Origin: Manihot esculenta
Taxonomy: Eukaryota; Streptophyta; Magnoliopsida; Malpighiales; Euphorbiaceae
DNA length: 64,000 nucleotides
Assembly (NCBI RefSeq): GCF_001659605.2
Contig: NC_035174.2
Span: 4,218,389 to 4,282,388, forward strand
Reading direction: 5' to 3'
Both the position numbers and the translations under genes were made by a program. A model generated the notes under the pieces. It was not told the origin of the DNA. It worked only from the letters and a program-made list of their open reading frames with translations, and ran no database searches. Each line of letters starts with the position of its first letter. The first letter of the stretch is position 1. Of this stretch, positions 1 through 10,041 are shown one piece after another.

Positions 1-2
1 AA

Positions 3-374
3 GGAGACAATGAGAAGCGAAAAAGGAAGATCAAGGTAGCTCCAGATGGATGCTTCTCAGTCTACGTGGGACCTGAGAAACAAAGGTTTGTGATCAAGAC
101 TGAATTTGCTAACCATCCATTGTTCAAGCTGTTGCTAGAAGATGCTGAATTGGAATATGGGTTCAATAGCGAAGGTCCAATATTGCTTCCCTGCGATGTT
201 GATTTGTTCTACAAGGTTTTAGCAGAGATGGATAGTGGAGAAGAAGAGATCATGAGCATCCCTAGTTGGAGCCCATTAATCCTTTGCAGCCCTTCTCGAC
301 GCTCCACTAACAAAGGGTACGGAGCCTATACGCCAGTCCATCGCAAGCAGCTGCTAAAGTTGAATCAATTGTAA
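3..374 (+). CDS. SAUR-like auxin-responsive protein, 5' truncated by window edge
   Basis: The frame is open from base 3, upstream of any ATG, so the gene starts before the window. It reads a basic KRKRKIK stretch, then VAPDGCFSVYVGPEKQRFVI, NHPLFKLLLEDAELEYGF and GPILLPCDVDLFYKVLAEM, and stops at TAA 372-374. These are the hallmark blocks of the SAUR (small auxin up RNA) domain, which fills most of these intronless proteins of roughly 100-180 residues. Known members of the family are short-lived regulators that inhibit PP2C.D phosphatases and so promote plasma-membrane H+-ATPase activity and cell expansion. The C-terminal tail after the domain (SPSRRSTNKGYG and following) is variable in the family. 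A GTG at 66 is an internal codon, not a start. No lesion is seen. The family is certain; the subgroup is not assignable. Confidence 0.9.
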   Translation, partial: GDNEKRKRKIKVAPDGCFSVYVGPEKQRFVIKTEFANHPLFKLLLEDAELEYGFNSEGPILLPCDVDLFYKVLAEMDSGEEEIMSIPSWSPLILCSPSRRSTNKGYGAYTPVHRKQLLKLNQL

Positions 375-1428
375 CTCTACATACATACATACAACTGTTT
401 GTAAAAGATCAAAATTTTCCGTTTTAAGTTGTGTTTTTATGCACATGGATATACACCAATACCTGAAGTTTAATCTCAGTGAATTTCGCTATTCAATACA
501 CAAATTACACATGCAATCTCTTTTATGGATAGATCATATTTGTAAATTGAAACTCAGGCGTGGAGAAGGTAGCGGAAAACTAATTAGAAAAGCATGATTT
601 CATATAAAATTTAGTTTTTTTAACTATTAATTATGTTAAAAACTGGTCTACTTAATTTTTTTTTATATAAATACACTTATTTTTATGCATAATTAATCGC
701 TCTAAAAATAGTTTTCATATAAAAACAAATTTTTTTAACGTCATCCAAACAAACATCATTACAATCAATTTTGAACAACCCAATATTTTGAGAAAAATAT
801 CGAATTTATGTATAAATGAAGTAAATTATTGTACGAAGGTTTCAATATAGCATTAGGTATGGCGTAGATAGAAGGCAAGTCCGCGGATTGGTGCTGGACG
901 TCCCATCCTATTGAGGTTTAAGTTCAGCTGGTCGTGCGAAGATAGTTATTGTGGCATGGAAAATGATGACGCTGATCAAATTCTTAAACATAATTTTATA
1001 AAGAGAAAATATTTAATCTTATTTGAAAGATTTAAAAAGCTAAAATATAAAACGAAAACAAAACTGCATGCGGGACACACAGCTAGGCTGTGTGATTGAA
1101 GTTTTTGTCTTATGACCACGTTAGAGACTTGCAAAGCTGTGCATTTTCTTGAGAGAAATTAACATTATAAAATCCTTCTTCCCTGGAAATTAAGGTCTGG
1201 GAGGATTGAAGTTTACTCTTTCTAAGATTGCATCAATGTGGGAGTGAAAATATGACTTGATTTTTCTAATTAATAGAATTCTTCGGCATTTAAGATAAGC
1301 GTTTATTTTATTTTTCAAAGCATAATATGATAAAAACAAAATCTAACCTAAAAATTATTGTAGGAATGAATGAAGTCCCGGAAACATTTCCAGTCCATTG
1401 TATAATATTTTCCTGTCTATAGACAATA
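375..1428. other. Intergenic, AT-rich
   Basis: 3' flank of the SAUR gene. It contains scattered A/T tracts and one short open frame (911-1099) with no family resemblance and strongly AT-biased codons. I see no gene or RNA here. Confidence 0.6.
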
Positions 1429-1548
1429 GAAGATTTCAGTCTCAGCAAATTAACTCTTAGAATACGAAATGGAGGGAATTTTTAAGGCTACGCCCCCTTG
1501 CAGCTTATGCCAATGAATTTACAAATTCCATCGCACTAATTCCGTCCA
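1429..1548 (-). pseudogene. Degraded BAHD acyltransferase fragment, copy A
   Basis: On the minus strand this reads DGISAMEFVNS followed by a stop, the segment just after the HXXXD motif in BAHD acyltransferases. On the plus strand, CTCAGCAAATT near 1441, GAAATGGAGGGA near 1466 and ACAAATTCCAT near 1520 match the same features in the same order inside the intact BAHD gene at 8660-8820. The intervening sequence is shortened and carries stops, so this is a remnant. It probably derives from an older BAHD copy rather than directly from the 8 kb gene, because the residues (DGIS) differ from those there (DGIG). Confidence 0.6.
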
Positions 1549-1625
1549 AGGGAGATTTAAGGGCGTGCTCCTTGAAGCTTCTGCTTCTGCCCATAAATTT
1601 ACAAATTCCATGGCACTGATTCCGT
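1549..1625 (-). pseudogene. Degraded BAHD acyltransferase fragment, copy B
   Basis: Second copy of the same short BAHD segment, directly after copy A. The minus strand reads DGISAMEFVNLWAEAEASRS. ACAAATTCCATGGCACTGATTCCGTC near 1600 is nearly identical to copy A near 1520. The close tandem arrangement suggests a local duplication within a dying pseudogene. There is no open frame beyond the fragment. Confidence 0.55.
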
Positions 1626-1992
1626 CAACTGTCAGACACATAGCCCTTCGTATGCATTTTAAAAAAAAAAAATTTAATTCTATTAATAAAATTTAATTTT
1701 TTTTCCATTCATAAAAAAATTTATTTATTTAGAATTAATTTAAATATAATAAAATTCAATTGAAATCTTTTATATTAAATAAATTAATAATAAAATTTAA
1801 ATTAATTTAATTTATTTATTATTATTTTTAAATTAAATATAAATTTTTATTTTTATAAATAACAATCATTTTTATGACATTCATTGAAAAAAATTATTAA
1901 TATTTTTGTAACATTTAAAATATGGATTTTACATAATTTTTTATCATTAAAAATATAAAAATTATTTTTTAAAATTAACAAAATAATCTTGT
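1626..1992. other. Very AT-rich spacer with A and T tracts
   Basis: Almost only A and T, with no coding signal. The copia sequence begins abruptly at about 1993, so a truncation breakpoint lies here. Confidence 0.6.
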
Positions 1993-2170
1993 TAAGAACA
2001 TCAAGATGAAATTTTATTTTTTAAGAGAAGTAAAGAAGAATTTAGAGATCAAGCTGCTACATTGCAAATCTGATGAATAATTTGCTGATATACTTACAAA
2101 GGCATTGTCCAGGAACAAGTTTGAAGAACTAAGTAAGAAGGTTGGAGTATCAAGGAAAAATCCTAAGGAG
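1993..2170 (+). mobile_element. 3' internal end of a second copia element, abutting the shared LTR
   Basis: This matches, base for base in long runs, the internal sequence just before the 3' LTR at 6615-6792: the RNase H tail (TGAAATTTTATTT, GATCAAGCTG, GCTGATATACTTACAAA, GGAGTATCAAGGAAAAATC) and the purine-rich tract AAGGAG just before the LTR. It is therefore the 3' end of another copy of the same family, located upstream of the LTR at 2171. Everything 5' of about 1993 is lost. Confidence 0.85.
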
Positions 2171-2546
2171 TGTTGACTGATGAGACTTTTTCTAAATACT
2201 TAGGTTGCTTAAGTCTTAGTTAATATTTTGTTTAAAGTTAACTTTTTATCGTAGATGTAATGATGAAAAGGTTAGGTAGCGGATTATAGTACAACTCACC
2301 ATACTTTATCTATGCTTTTTTACTTGTGAGAGTTACTAATCTCTCTTGTAATTTGTGTAATCAGTCTCATTTTAGCTATATAATCAATGAACAATCATCT
2401 CTCAATAAGAGAATGAGAGAGTTAGAGAAGCTCTGAGATGCTTTAATTTTTTTTTCTCAATTCGTTGCTAGTTTTAGATATTTATTTTCAGTTCTAAATA
2501 TCTAGTTTCAGTATATAGATATCTATTCTCTGCTTCAACTCCCAAC
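2171..2546 (+). repeat. 5' (shared) LTR of the copia element
   Basis: Begins TGTTGACTGA and ends CCCAACA. It aligns along its full length with 6793-7165, including TACTTAGGTTGCTTAAGTCT, GTACAACTCACC and the terminal repeated TAAATAT/TAGATAT block. The TATATAATCAATGAACAA segment near 2380 is a likely promoter and polyadenylation region. Confidence 0.9.
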
Positions 2547-2562
2547 AGTAGCATCATAGCTC
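2547..2562 (+). promoter_or_regulatory. Primer-binding site, degenerate initiator-Met tRNA type
   Basis: GTAGCATCATAGCTCC directly follows the 5' LTR. It resembles the usual plant copia primer site TGGTATCAGAGC with several changes, which fits the age of the copy. Confidence 0.55.
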
Positions 2563-2646
2563 CTTATGTTCTTTAAGGGCCTATAAAAGAGAGAAAACAA
2601 GTGAGAATCCCCTTCACTAAAAAACCTTTAAACACTAGAGTGCATA

Positions 2647-3542
2647 ATGATGGCTTCTAGTGGGTATTCTGCTCCTTCACCATCTGCATTTTCTGGCGAA
2701 GGCTACACGATTTGGACTGTGAAGATGAAGCTTATCTCAAAGCTTTTGATCTATAGGAGGTGACTGAAACTGATAGAGAACCAGCTCCCTTAAGAGATAA
2801 TCCTATTATTGCTCAGATTAAGGCTCATAGTGAAGAGTGTGCTAAAGGATACACGGCTCTGTCATGTCTTCATGCCTCTGTTTCTGATGTGATTTTCACG
2901 AGAATCATGACTTATGAATTTGCAAAAGAAGCTTGGCACAGACTCAAGGAGGAGTTTCAAGAAAGTGAAAGCTCAAGGCAAATGACCGTTCTCAACTTGA
3001 GAAGGGAGTTTGAGGTTCTAAAAATAAAAGAATATGAAACTCTGAAGTAGCATACAGATCGATTGATGGTTGTAGTCAACAAAATCAGGTTGTTGGGTGC
3101 AGATTTATCAGATAAAAAAATTATGGAGTAGGTTCTTGTGAGCCTGCCTGAGATATTTGAGTCTAAAATCTCATCTTTTGAGGACTCTAAAGATCTGAGC
3201 AAGATCGCCCTACCTGAGCTCATAAACTATTTGCAAGCTACTAAACAAAGGAGACTTTTTAAACAAGAAAATGCTTCTGAGGAGGCATTTGTTGCAAAAT
3301 AGAAAGAAAAACAAGTGTTAAAATCCAAGAAAGAAAAACAGAGCAAGCAACCTAAAAGTGGAAGTGGTGCTGTAAAAAAGGGCAAATTTTCACCTTGTCC
3401 AACCTGTAGAAAAACAAATCACTTGGAGAAGGATTGCTGGCAGAAAAATAGTGTAAAGCTTGTGCAATGCCATTATTGGAAGAAATATGGTCATATTTCT
3501 AAAGATTGCAAAATCAGACAAGGTAGAGCTCAAAACCAGTAG
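2647..3542 (+). pseudogene. copia gag polyprotein, broken
   Basis: Starts ATGATGGCTTCTAGTGG and reads an N-terminus ending in a TGA at 2761. It then continues in frame as VTETDREPAPLRDNP and on through SDVIFTRIM, AWHRLKEEF and SRQMTVLNLRREFEVLK, typical of the copia gag (UBN2-type) domain. Stops occur at about 3048 (TAG), 3129 (TAG) and 3300 (TAG). The nucleocapsid follows: a CCHC zinc knuckle CPTCRKTNHLEKDC near 3400 is intact, while a second knuckle, CHYWKKYGHISKDC near 3470, has its second Cys replaced by Trp. The gag-like frame ends at 3540-3542. Confidence 0.85.
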
Positions 3543-4974
3543 TAGAGTCAAACAAGCTAATTTCAATGATGATCAACCTAAGCACCAGAAAGATCATCTG
3601 TTTATAGCTTCTCAATCATGTTGAGTTGTTGATAACCTCTCTTGGTTCATTGATAGTGGCTATACAAATCACATGGCTCGAGATGAAAACTTTTTTGTCT
3701 CCACGGACAAATCAGTAAAAGCTACTTTGAAGATGAAAAATGGAGAGATAGTTCAAGTTGTTGGCAAGGGTATTGTTATTGTGTAAACAAAAAAAGGTAC
3801 CAAGTATATTTTTGATGTTCTCTACATTCCTAATCTAGATCAGAATTTACTGAGTGTTGCTTAAATGATGAAAAAATGATATTCCTTGTCTTTCAAAGAC
3901 GCTTTGTGCTATATTTATGACTCAAATAATTCTGAAGTTGTGGATGTTAGAATGATTGATAATAGTTTTCCTCTAATGTCTTCTAATGGTACTGAATCTG
4001 CATGTAAAGTTATTGTAGATGAGTCTTGGTTGTGGCATAAAAGATATGGGCACTATAACTTGAATTCTTTAAAGTTTATGCAATCTCATGATATGATTAT
4101 AGACATGCCTGTTGTCTCTATTTGTGATGGGGTGTGTTCTAGTTGTCAAATTGGTAAATTGCATAAATACTAATTTCCTAAAGATCAAGTTAGGAGGGCT
4201 ACTAAAAAATTGGAGATTGTACATACTGATGTGTGTGGGCCTATGAGTGTGCTATCTTTTAGCCAAAACAAGTATTTACTTATTTATAGATGACTTGACT
4301 AAAATGATTTGAGTGTATTTTATGAGCAGCAAGAGTCAAGTTTTTAATGTCTCTAAGAAATTCAAAGCTTTAGGAAAGCATAGTGGTTGTATTCTTAAAA
4401 CTTTAAGGTCTGATAATGGTAAATAGTATATCTCAAAGGAATTTGATAAATTTTGTGAAGATGTTGGTATTTAACATCAACTTTCAATTCCTTATTCACC
4501 TCAACAGAATAGAGTTTTTGAGAGAAAGAACAGAACAATTGTTGAGATGGCCATATGTATGTTGAAAGAGAAAGAGCTACCAAAGACGTTTTAGGCTAAA
4601 GCTATTTACACAGCTGTGTATTTGTTAAATAGACTTTCTACTAGACTAATGGAAGGGAAAACTCCAACTGAAGCATGGTTTGGGTCAAAGCCTTCTGCAA
4701 GCTACTTGAAGGTCTTTAGATCAGTTTGCTACATACTTGTTCCTGATGTCAAGAGGGTGAAGCTGGATAATAAAGCTGATTTGGGTATTTTTCTGGGCTA
4801 TGCAGCTCCATCAAAAGGCTACAAGATCTACAATATGAAAACCACAAAAGTGGTTATTAGTAGAGATGTGAAATTTGATGAAGGAGCCTACTGGGACATT
4901 GAGAAAGAGCATATTATTATAGCAGTAAACTCTTTGCAGCCAAAAGTTATTTTCAGAAGCTCTAGCAATGGAGA

Positions 4975-5032
4975 TTTAGAATATGAAAAAGAGTCTAATT
5001 TGATTTAGAATATGAAAAATGAGTCTAATTTT
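4975..5032 (+). repeat. 29-bp tandem duplication between integrase and RT
   Basis: TTTAGAATATGAAAAAGAGT... at 4975 recurs at 5004 with few changes. The 29-bp period is not a multiple of three, so it shifts the frame, and a TAG appears at the junction (5006-5008). Confidence 0.75.
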
Positions 5033-5148
5033 GATAATAAAGCACTCACTCCAAAATTCAAGTCTCTTTTTAAGATTTATGAGAAGTGTATTGTGGCAGT
5101 GGCAGAACCAAGCTGCTATGAAGAAGCTTCTCAAGTTAAAGAATGGTA

Positions 5149-5454
5149 GCATGCCATGAAAGAAGAAATTGCAGCAATTGAGAAGAATAGAACATGGGAA
5201 TTGACTTCCAAACTAAAGGGCAGAAATGCAATTAGTGTGAAGTGGGTTTACAATGTTAAAGTAAATCCTAATGGCTCTATCTTCAAGTACAAAGCTAGGC
5301 AGCATGCCATGAAAGAAGAAATTGCAGCAATTGAAAAGAATGGAATATGGGAATTGACTTTCAAACCAAAGGGCAGAAGTGCAATTAATGTGAAGTGGGT
5401 TTACAATGTTAAAGTAAATCCCGATGGCTCTATCTTCAAGTACAAAGCTAGGCT
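5149..5454 (+). repeat. Two tandem 153-bp units inside the reverse transcriptase
   Basis: The unit 5149-5301 is repeated at 5302-5454, both running from GCATGCCATGAAAG to CAAAGCTAGG. The period is 153 bp, exactly 51 codons, so the frame is kept and the N-terminal RT motif (HAMKEEIAAIEKN through SIFKYKAR) occurs twice. The units differ at a small number of positions, including conservative changes such as NPNG/NPDG. Confidence 0.92.
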
Positions 5455-6792
5455 TGTTATTAAGGATTATGCTCAGCAACCAGGGGTTGATTATGGAGAT
5501 ACTTTTGCTTCAGTTGCTAGGCATGACACTATCAGATTGTTGTTGTCTTTGGCAATCCAAAATGGATGGCAAGTATTTCACTTGGATGTCAAATCAATAT
5601 TCTTGAATGGTTTGTTGAATGAAGAGATTTATGTTCAATAACTTGAAGGGTTTGAAGTAGAGGGCCAAGAAGACAAAGTGTACAATCTTAAGAAGGCTTT
5701 TTATGACCTAAAACAAGCTCTAAGGGCTTGGTATGCAAGAATTGACTCACATCTGCTCCAAAATAGATTCAAGAGGAGTGAGAATGAGCCAACCTTGCAT
5801 GTGAACAATATTGAAGATAAATCTCAACTGATTGTGTCACTTTATATTGATGATATATTAGTGACTGGTGGAAATTCTCAATTATTGGATGATTTTAAGA
5901 TAAGAATGCAATATGAATTTGAGATGTCAGATTTGGGAATTATGAGCTATTTTCTTGGGTTGGAAATCGAGTAAGGTGTCGATGGTATCTTTGTGTCTCA
6001 AAGGGAATATGCTCTTAAAATGTTGAAAAAGTTTAATTTGGATCATTGCAAGTCTATGGTTGTTCTTTTTGTTGTGAATGAGAAACTTAGCAAGGATGAT
6101 GGAGCTGAACCAGCAGATGCTTCACTGTACAGAAGTTTGGTTGGTAGTTTACTATATTTGACTACTTCCAGACCTGATTTAATATATTCAGTGAGCTTGT
6201 TATCTAGATTTATGCATTCTCCTAGTCAATTGTATTTTGTTGCGGGTAAGAGAGTGTTGAGATACTTGAAGAGTATTGCTGAATTTGATTTGTGGTTTCA
6301 AAGAGGAAAAGTTGTCAAGCTTGAAGGTTATGTGGACAATGATTGGGCTAGAAGTATTGATGACTCAAAGAGCATTTCGAGCTATATTTTTTTCCTTGGT
6401 TCAGGTCCTTTCTCATAGAATTCAAGGAAGCAAGAGGTGGTTGCTCAATTTGCTGAAACTGAATATATTTCAGCTGCTGGTGCTGCAAATTAATCAATTT
6501 GGCTTAGGAAGCTACTGAAGAATTTAGGAATTGAGCAATATGAGCCTACTATTATATGGTTTGATAATAAATCAACCATTGCTATTGCAAATAATCCTGT
6601 TCAGCATGGAAGAACTAAGCATATTAAGGTGAAATTTTATTTCTTAAGAGAAGCATAGTAGAATTTAGTGATCAAGCTGGTGTATTGCAAGTCTGATGAA
6701 CAACTTGCTGATATACTTACAAAAGCTTCGCCAAGAATAAATTTGAGGAACTAAGGAAGAAGCTTGGAGTATCAAGGAAAAATCTCAAGGAG

Positions 6793-7165
6793 CATTGACT
6801 GACGACACTTTTTCTAGATACTTAGGTTGCTTAAGTCTTAGTTAATGTTTTATTTAAAGTTAACTTTTTGCTGTAGATGTAATAATGAAAATGTTAGGTA
6901 GTTGATTATAATACAACTCACCGTACCTTAGCCATACTTTTTTACTATACTTGTGAGAATTGCTAATCTCTCTTATAAGTTGTTAATCAGCCTCATTTTG
7001 GTTATATAATCAATGAATAATCGTCTTTCAATGAGAAGAGAGAGTTAGAGAAGTTCTGAGATACTTTTTTTTTCTCAATTTGTTACTGGTTTTAAATATT
7101 TATTTTTGGTTTTAAATATCTAATTCCAGTATTTAGATACCTATTCTCTGCTCGAACTCCCAACA
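6793..7165 (+). repeat. 3' LTR of the copia element
   Basis: Aligns with 2171-2546. It follows the purine-rich tract GGAAAAATCTCAAGGAG, a likely polypurine tract for plus-strand priming. The first two bases are CA instead of TG. It ends CCCAACA and is followed by TAATTAACAT. Confidence 0.9.
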
Positions 7166-8015
7166 TAATTAACATATTTTGGTCGGATATATGTTATTCG
7201 CAAAGAAGTATGTTTAATATTTATTAAAATGCACTCAACTTTTCACACAAAGCTGCTAAGCAACTGCGGCCATAAAAAGAGGACAAATGAGTTTTTGCTA
7301 ATTGCAAGCAGCGTCGTAAAGGGGAAACTAGTTCTGATTCGATAGAGTAGAAGATTGACATTACCATCTGGTGATTATCGGATTTTAATTGACATCTCAT
7401 TTAGAAATTTGCTTTGGATCAATATCTAGGAGTGTTGAGGTGTTAATGCCAGATGACTTTGTGGGGTAATTTCTAGCTGTCCTTTCTCATGTGGAAGAAT
7501 TGGATTTGTATGGTCCGCCTGTCCATGTTCAACTCACTCAATTCATAACAGTTGATAAGATCAGAAAATATGATTTTCTTTCAAGAACTTGAACAATCTG
7601 CTTGGAGTATTCCTGGTTCTTAATGAAAATGTATGAATTTTAAACCATTATTTTTGTTTTCCCCGATGTTGATCTGGAAGACATAGTCTGCAATGCCAGT
7701 GAAACTACTTTCGGTTATTGTGTGTGGTACCTTGTAAATTCACTTTTCCATGGTCCTTTTTGATTGGCAGTGCTGACTGATCAAGCAATTATTCTGTTTC
7801 CAATTATTTCAGCATAATTGATTTTTTTTTTTTTTGAAAAAAAGGAAGACAACACAATACAAATAATCCATTAAAATAAGGCAGCAGCAAAATATAGCAG
7901 ATCAAGAAACTACACCTATGCTTTATCATCAAAGTATGGGACTCGAGACCACTGACGTAGAAATTGAGGTACAAGTGCAAGACCGAGGAGAAGGAAACTT
8001 GAATCTGCACAGCAT
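7166..8015. other. Intergenic; 3' flank of the BAHD gene
   Basis: No coding frame of interest. A T/A run near 7821-7842 and the likely 3' UTR of the minus-strand BAHD gene (about 7850-8015) are the only features. Confidence 0.5.
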
Positions 8016-9821
8016 TCAGATCTGCATTAGTTCTTCGAAGATTTTCATGGCAGAAGCTGGCAAACCCAGAAGAACATTTATACTTTTTCTCTCTTCCCCA
8101 TGAGAAAGGAAAAGAATTACTTCCTTCTCAGGCAAAGCAACAGGCCCTGATAAAATAGGCTCCCCATACCCGAAGTCTGTAGTGTGGAAGGATAGCCTGG
8201 ACCAAGTCGTGATTAAAAGAGTAGCAGCCAGAGAAGGTCTAGCTCTTGTAACTTCAAAGTAGTCTATAGCTGATCTCATATAACTGTCATTAACCAAATT
8301 AACTGCCTTGTGAACTAATCCTACTGCAAATGACAGAGGATTGTTCTGTAACTCCCCCGCTTTACACAAAGAATTTGTTAACACAATTCCATTGCCAAAG
8401 TACCCCTCAGGTATTGGGGGCACAAATCTAGACCGTCCATCTACAGCAAACAACAATTTTGTTTGTTGATCAGGAAGCATCCTTAATGCCTGACATCGGG
8501 CTCTCCAAACAAAGGCTGAAAGAGCTTCAAATGTAGTGCATTTGGCTAGAACTCCATCTTCCAAGGCTTTTCTCTTGAGTTGTTCAAGCTTCTCAGGATC
8601 AAAACAGAACGATCTAAAAAGCATTTCTTCTTCATAAAGTTTGCTGGTATTTGATACATCTTCAATCTCAGCAAATTCATGGTGTGGAAACTCTGTCTTA
8701 GGGGGGTTTCTGGCTTTGAGTATGCTTCTATCTAGAAATGGAGGGACCTTCAGGGGCAAGCCCCTGGCAGTTTCACCCCACGAATTCACAAATTCCATGG
8801 CACCAATTCCATCGAACATACAGTGGTTCATGCATAGTCCAAGAACAAATCCTCCACAATTGAACCTCGTCACCTGCCAGTTAGAATTGCTTTGTCAAAG
8901 ATTTGATTATTTCATAGAACATTATTCGTCAAGGTTATCATATAATGATATAATCAGTTAAGGTTCCTCATGGATCAAATGCAGAGTGTAAAATATTTCT
9001 ATTTTCCAAATAATTAGCACGGTTGACCATATCTATATTTCAAGTAAACACTAGCAAAGGTGAGAAATAGACAAACCCCCTAATCACAAGGGGGAACCTT
9101 GTGATTGATTGATTGATAGAATGATATGCTTGGGAACCTTGCTGAATAAAAAAAGGGAGAGGCTAAGGAAAGCACGTTCTTGTATGAACACTAGCTTTTC
9201 AGCTATTAGTTATGTATGAGATGAATTTTCTTTTTTATAAAAAATAATAATACTTTCATGCATCCCATGCTTAATCAATAGCTAGAAAGCTAGTCCTTAA
9301 ATGAATACGTGATTTCCTTAGCCTCATCTATATTTTTTATAGTAGAAGAAAAGTAAATAGTAGTTAGAGGCTCCTCAAACCTGAACCACAAGAGGAGGCA
9401 TCTGAAGTATGTTCTGTGCACCCGGAATATCATAAACCAACTTCCCAAGTGTGACAGGGTCAGGCTTTGTGGTGTCTCCTATCTCAGTTATGGAACAGTT
9501 TGCTTCAGCTTCAACAAAAACAGCACCCTCCCCAGTGCAGTCCACTATCAGCTTCCCTTCTGAGCTGATTGTTAACCGCCCAGCAATAGGATAGTAGTGA
9601 ACAAGAACTTTTGACAAAGCATCCTTAATAACTTCAACTGCATCCTCATTTCCTTTCACATCAGACTTAAAGCAGTAAATAGTACGAACTATCACTGCAA
9701 TGTTCTGGTCAAGGTTAGAGAGGAAATACAGACCCTTCTGTGTTTCCTCTGCAGGAGGAACCAGACTTGGTTCATTCTGCTTAACACTAAGTTGAAAGGT
9801 ATCACCAGTACTATCTGCCAT
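8016..9821 (-). CDS. HHT1: Omega-hydroxypalmitate O-feruloyl transferase-type BAHD acyltransferase
   Basis: Two exons: 9381-9821 (ATG at 9821; a GTG a few codons upstream is not needed) and 8016-8873, joined in phase 0 by a GT-AG intron of 507 bp. The product is 432 residues, normal for BAHD enzymes. The HXXXD catalytic motif is HCMFD (residues 164-168) and the C-terminal DFGWG motif is DFGYG (380-384). Diagnostic blocks of this subgroup are the start [31 protein letters not shown] and the end [13 protein letters not shown]. Known members (HHT1/ASFT) move feruloyl from feruloyl-CoA to omega-hydroxy fatty acids and fatty alcohols in the cytosol, building the aromatic part of suberin. The frame is intact and likely functional. 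Degraded relatives lie at 1429-1625, separated from it by the copia insertion. Close BAHD paralogues with other acceptors are the only serious alternative. Confidence 0.93.
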
Positions 9822-9840
9822 AGATGACACTTCTTAAAAC

Positions 9841-9953
9841 CTGACACACCTTTTAATGACAATTGAAGATTAATCAGAGGTGGAAAAATGCTATCGTGTT
9901 GAATGAAACAGAGAATAGATTATAAAATGAAATGCAATCAGATGGTAACATAC
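9841..9953 (-). other. Probable 5' UTR intron of the BAHD gene
   Basis: On the minus strand TTTCAG|GTATGTTACC (donor at 9953) and GTGTGTCAG|GTTTTAAG (acceptor at 9841) define a 113-bp GT-AG intron ending 19 bases before the ATG. Confidence 0.5.
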
Positions 9954-10034
9954 CTGAAACAGAAGTGCTAAATTGGAAGCAAATAGGCAGCAATGAAACT
10001 ACGTTTCTATATTCTCTTGAGGATGGTGTTGAAG

Positions 10035-10041
10035 TTATATA
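10035..10041 (-). promoter_or_regulatory. Candidate TATA box of the BAHD gene
   Basis: TATATAA on the minus strand, about 80 bases upstream of the proposed 5' UTR intron. Position and sequence fit a plant TATA box; the transcription start is not known. Confidence 0.4.

Larger units (their letters stand above)
3637..6780 (+). pseudogene. copia pol polyprotein (PR-INT-RT-RNaseH), broken
   Basis: The protease motif WFIDSG lies at 3643-3660. The GAG-pre-integrase/HHCC zinc region (WHKRYGHYNLN, then CDGVCSSC) is at about 4030-4150. The integrase core shows HTDVCGP near 4220, FIDDLTK near 4285 and RSDNGK near 4410, followed by YSPQQNR...ERKNRTI. The integrase C-terminal part (4616-5008) is open for 130 codons. 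Reverse transcriptase starts near 5150 and carries the catalytic YIDD (5843-5854) in place of the commoner YVDD. RNase H shows YVDNDWA near 6330 and the C-terminal GRTKHIKVKFYFLRE near 6610. Stops interrupt most domains, and a 51-codon in-frame repeat disrupts the start of RT. The element is dead by any reading. Confidence 0.9.
2171..7165 (+). mobile_element. Ty1/copia LTR retrotransposon, complete in outline but defective
   Basis: Two LTRs of about 375 bp (2171-2546 and 6793-7165) bracket about 4.2 kb holding, in order, gag, protease, integrase, reverse transcriptase and RNase H. This order is diagnostic of Ty1/copia. The 5' LTR starts TGTTGACTGA and ends CCCAACA, giving TG...CA ends; in the 3' LTR the first two bases have changed to CA. 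Both gag and pol have many in-frame stops, so the copy cannot move by itself. By eye the LTRs match at about 85% over the first 145 aligned bases, indicating an old insertion. No target-site duplication can be assigned, because the 5' flank is itself copia sequence (1993-2170). Confidence 0.93.
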
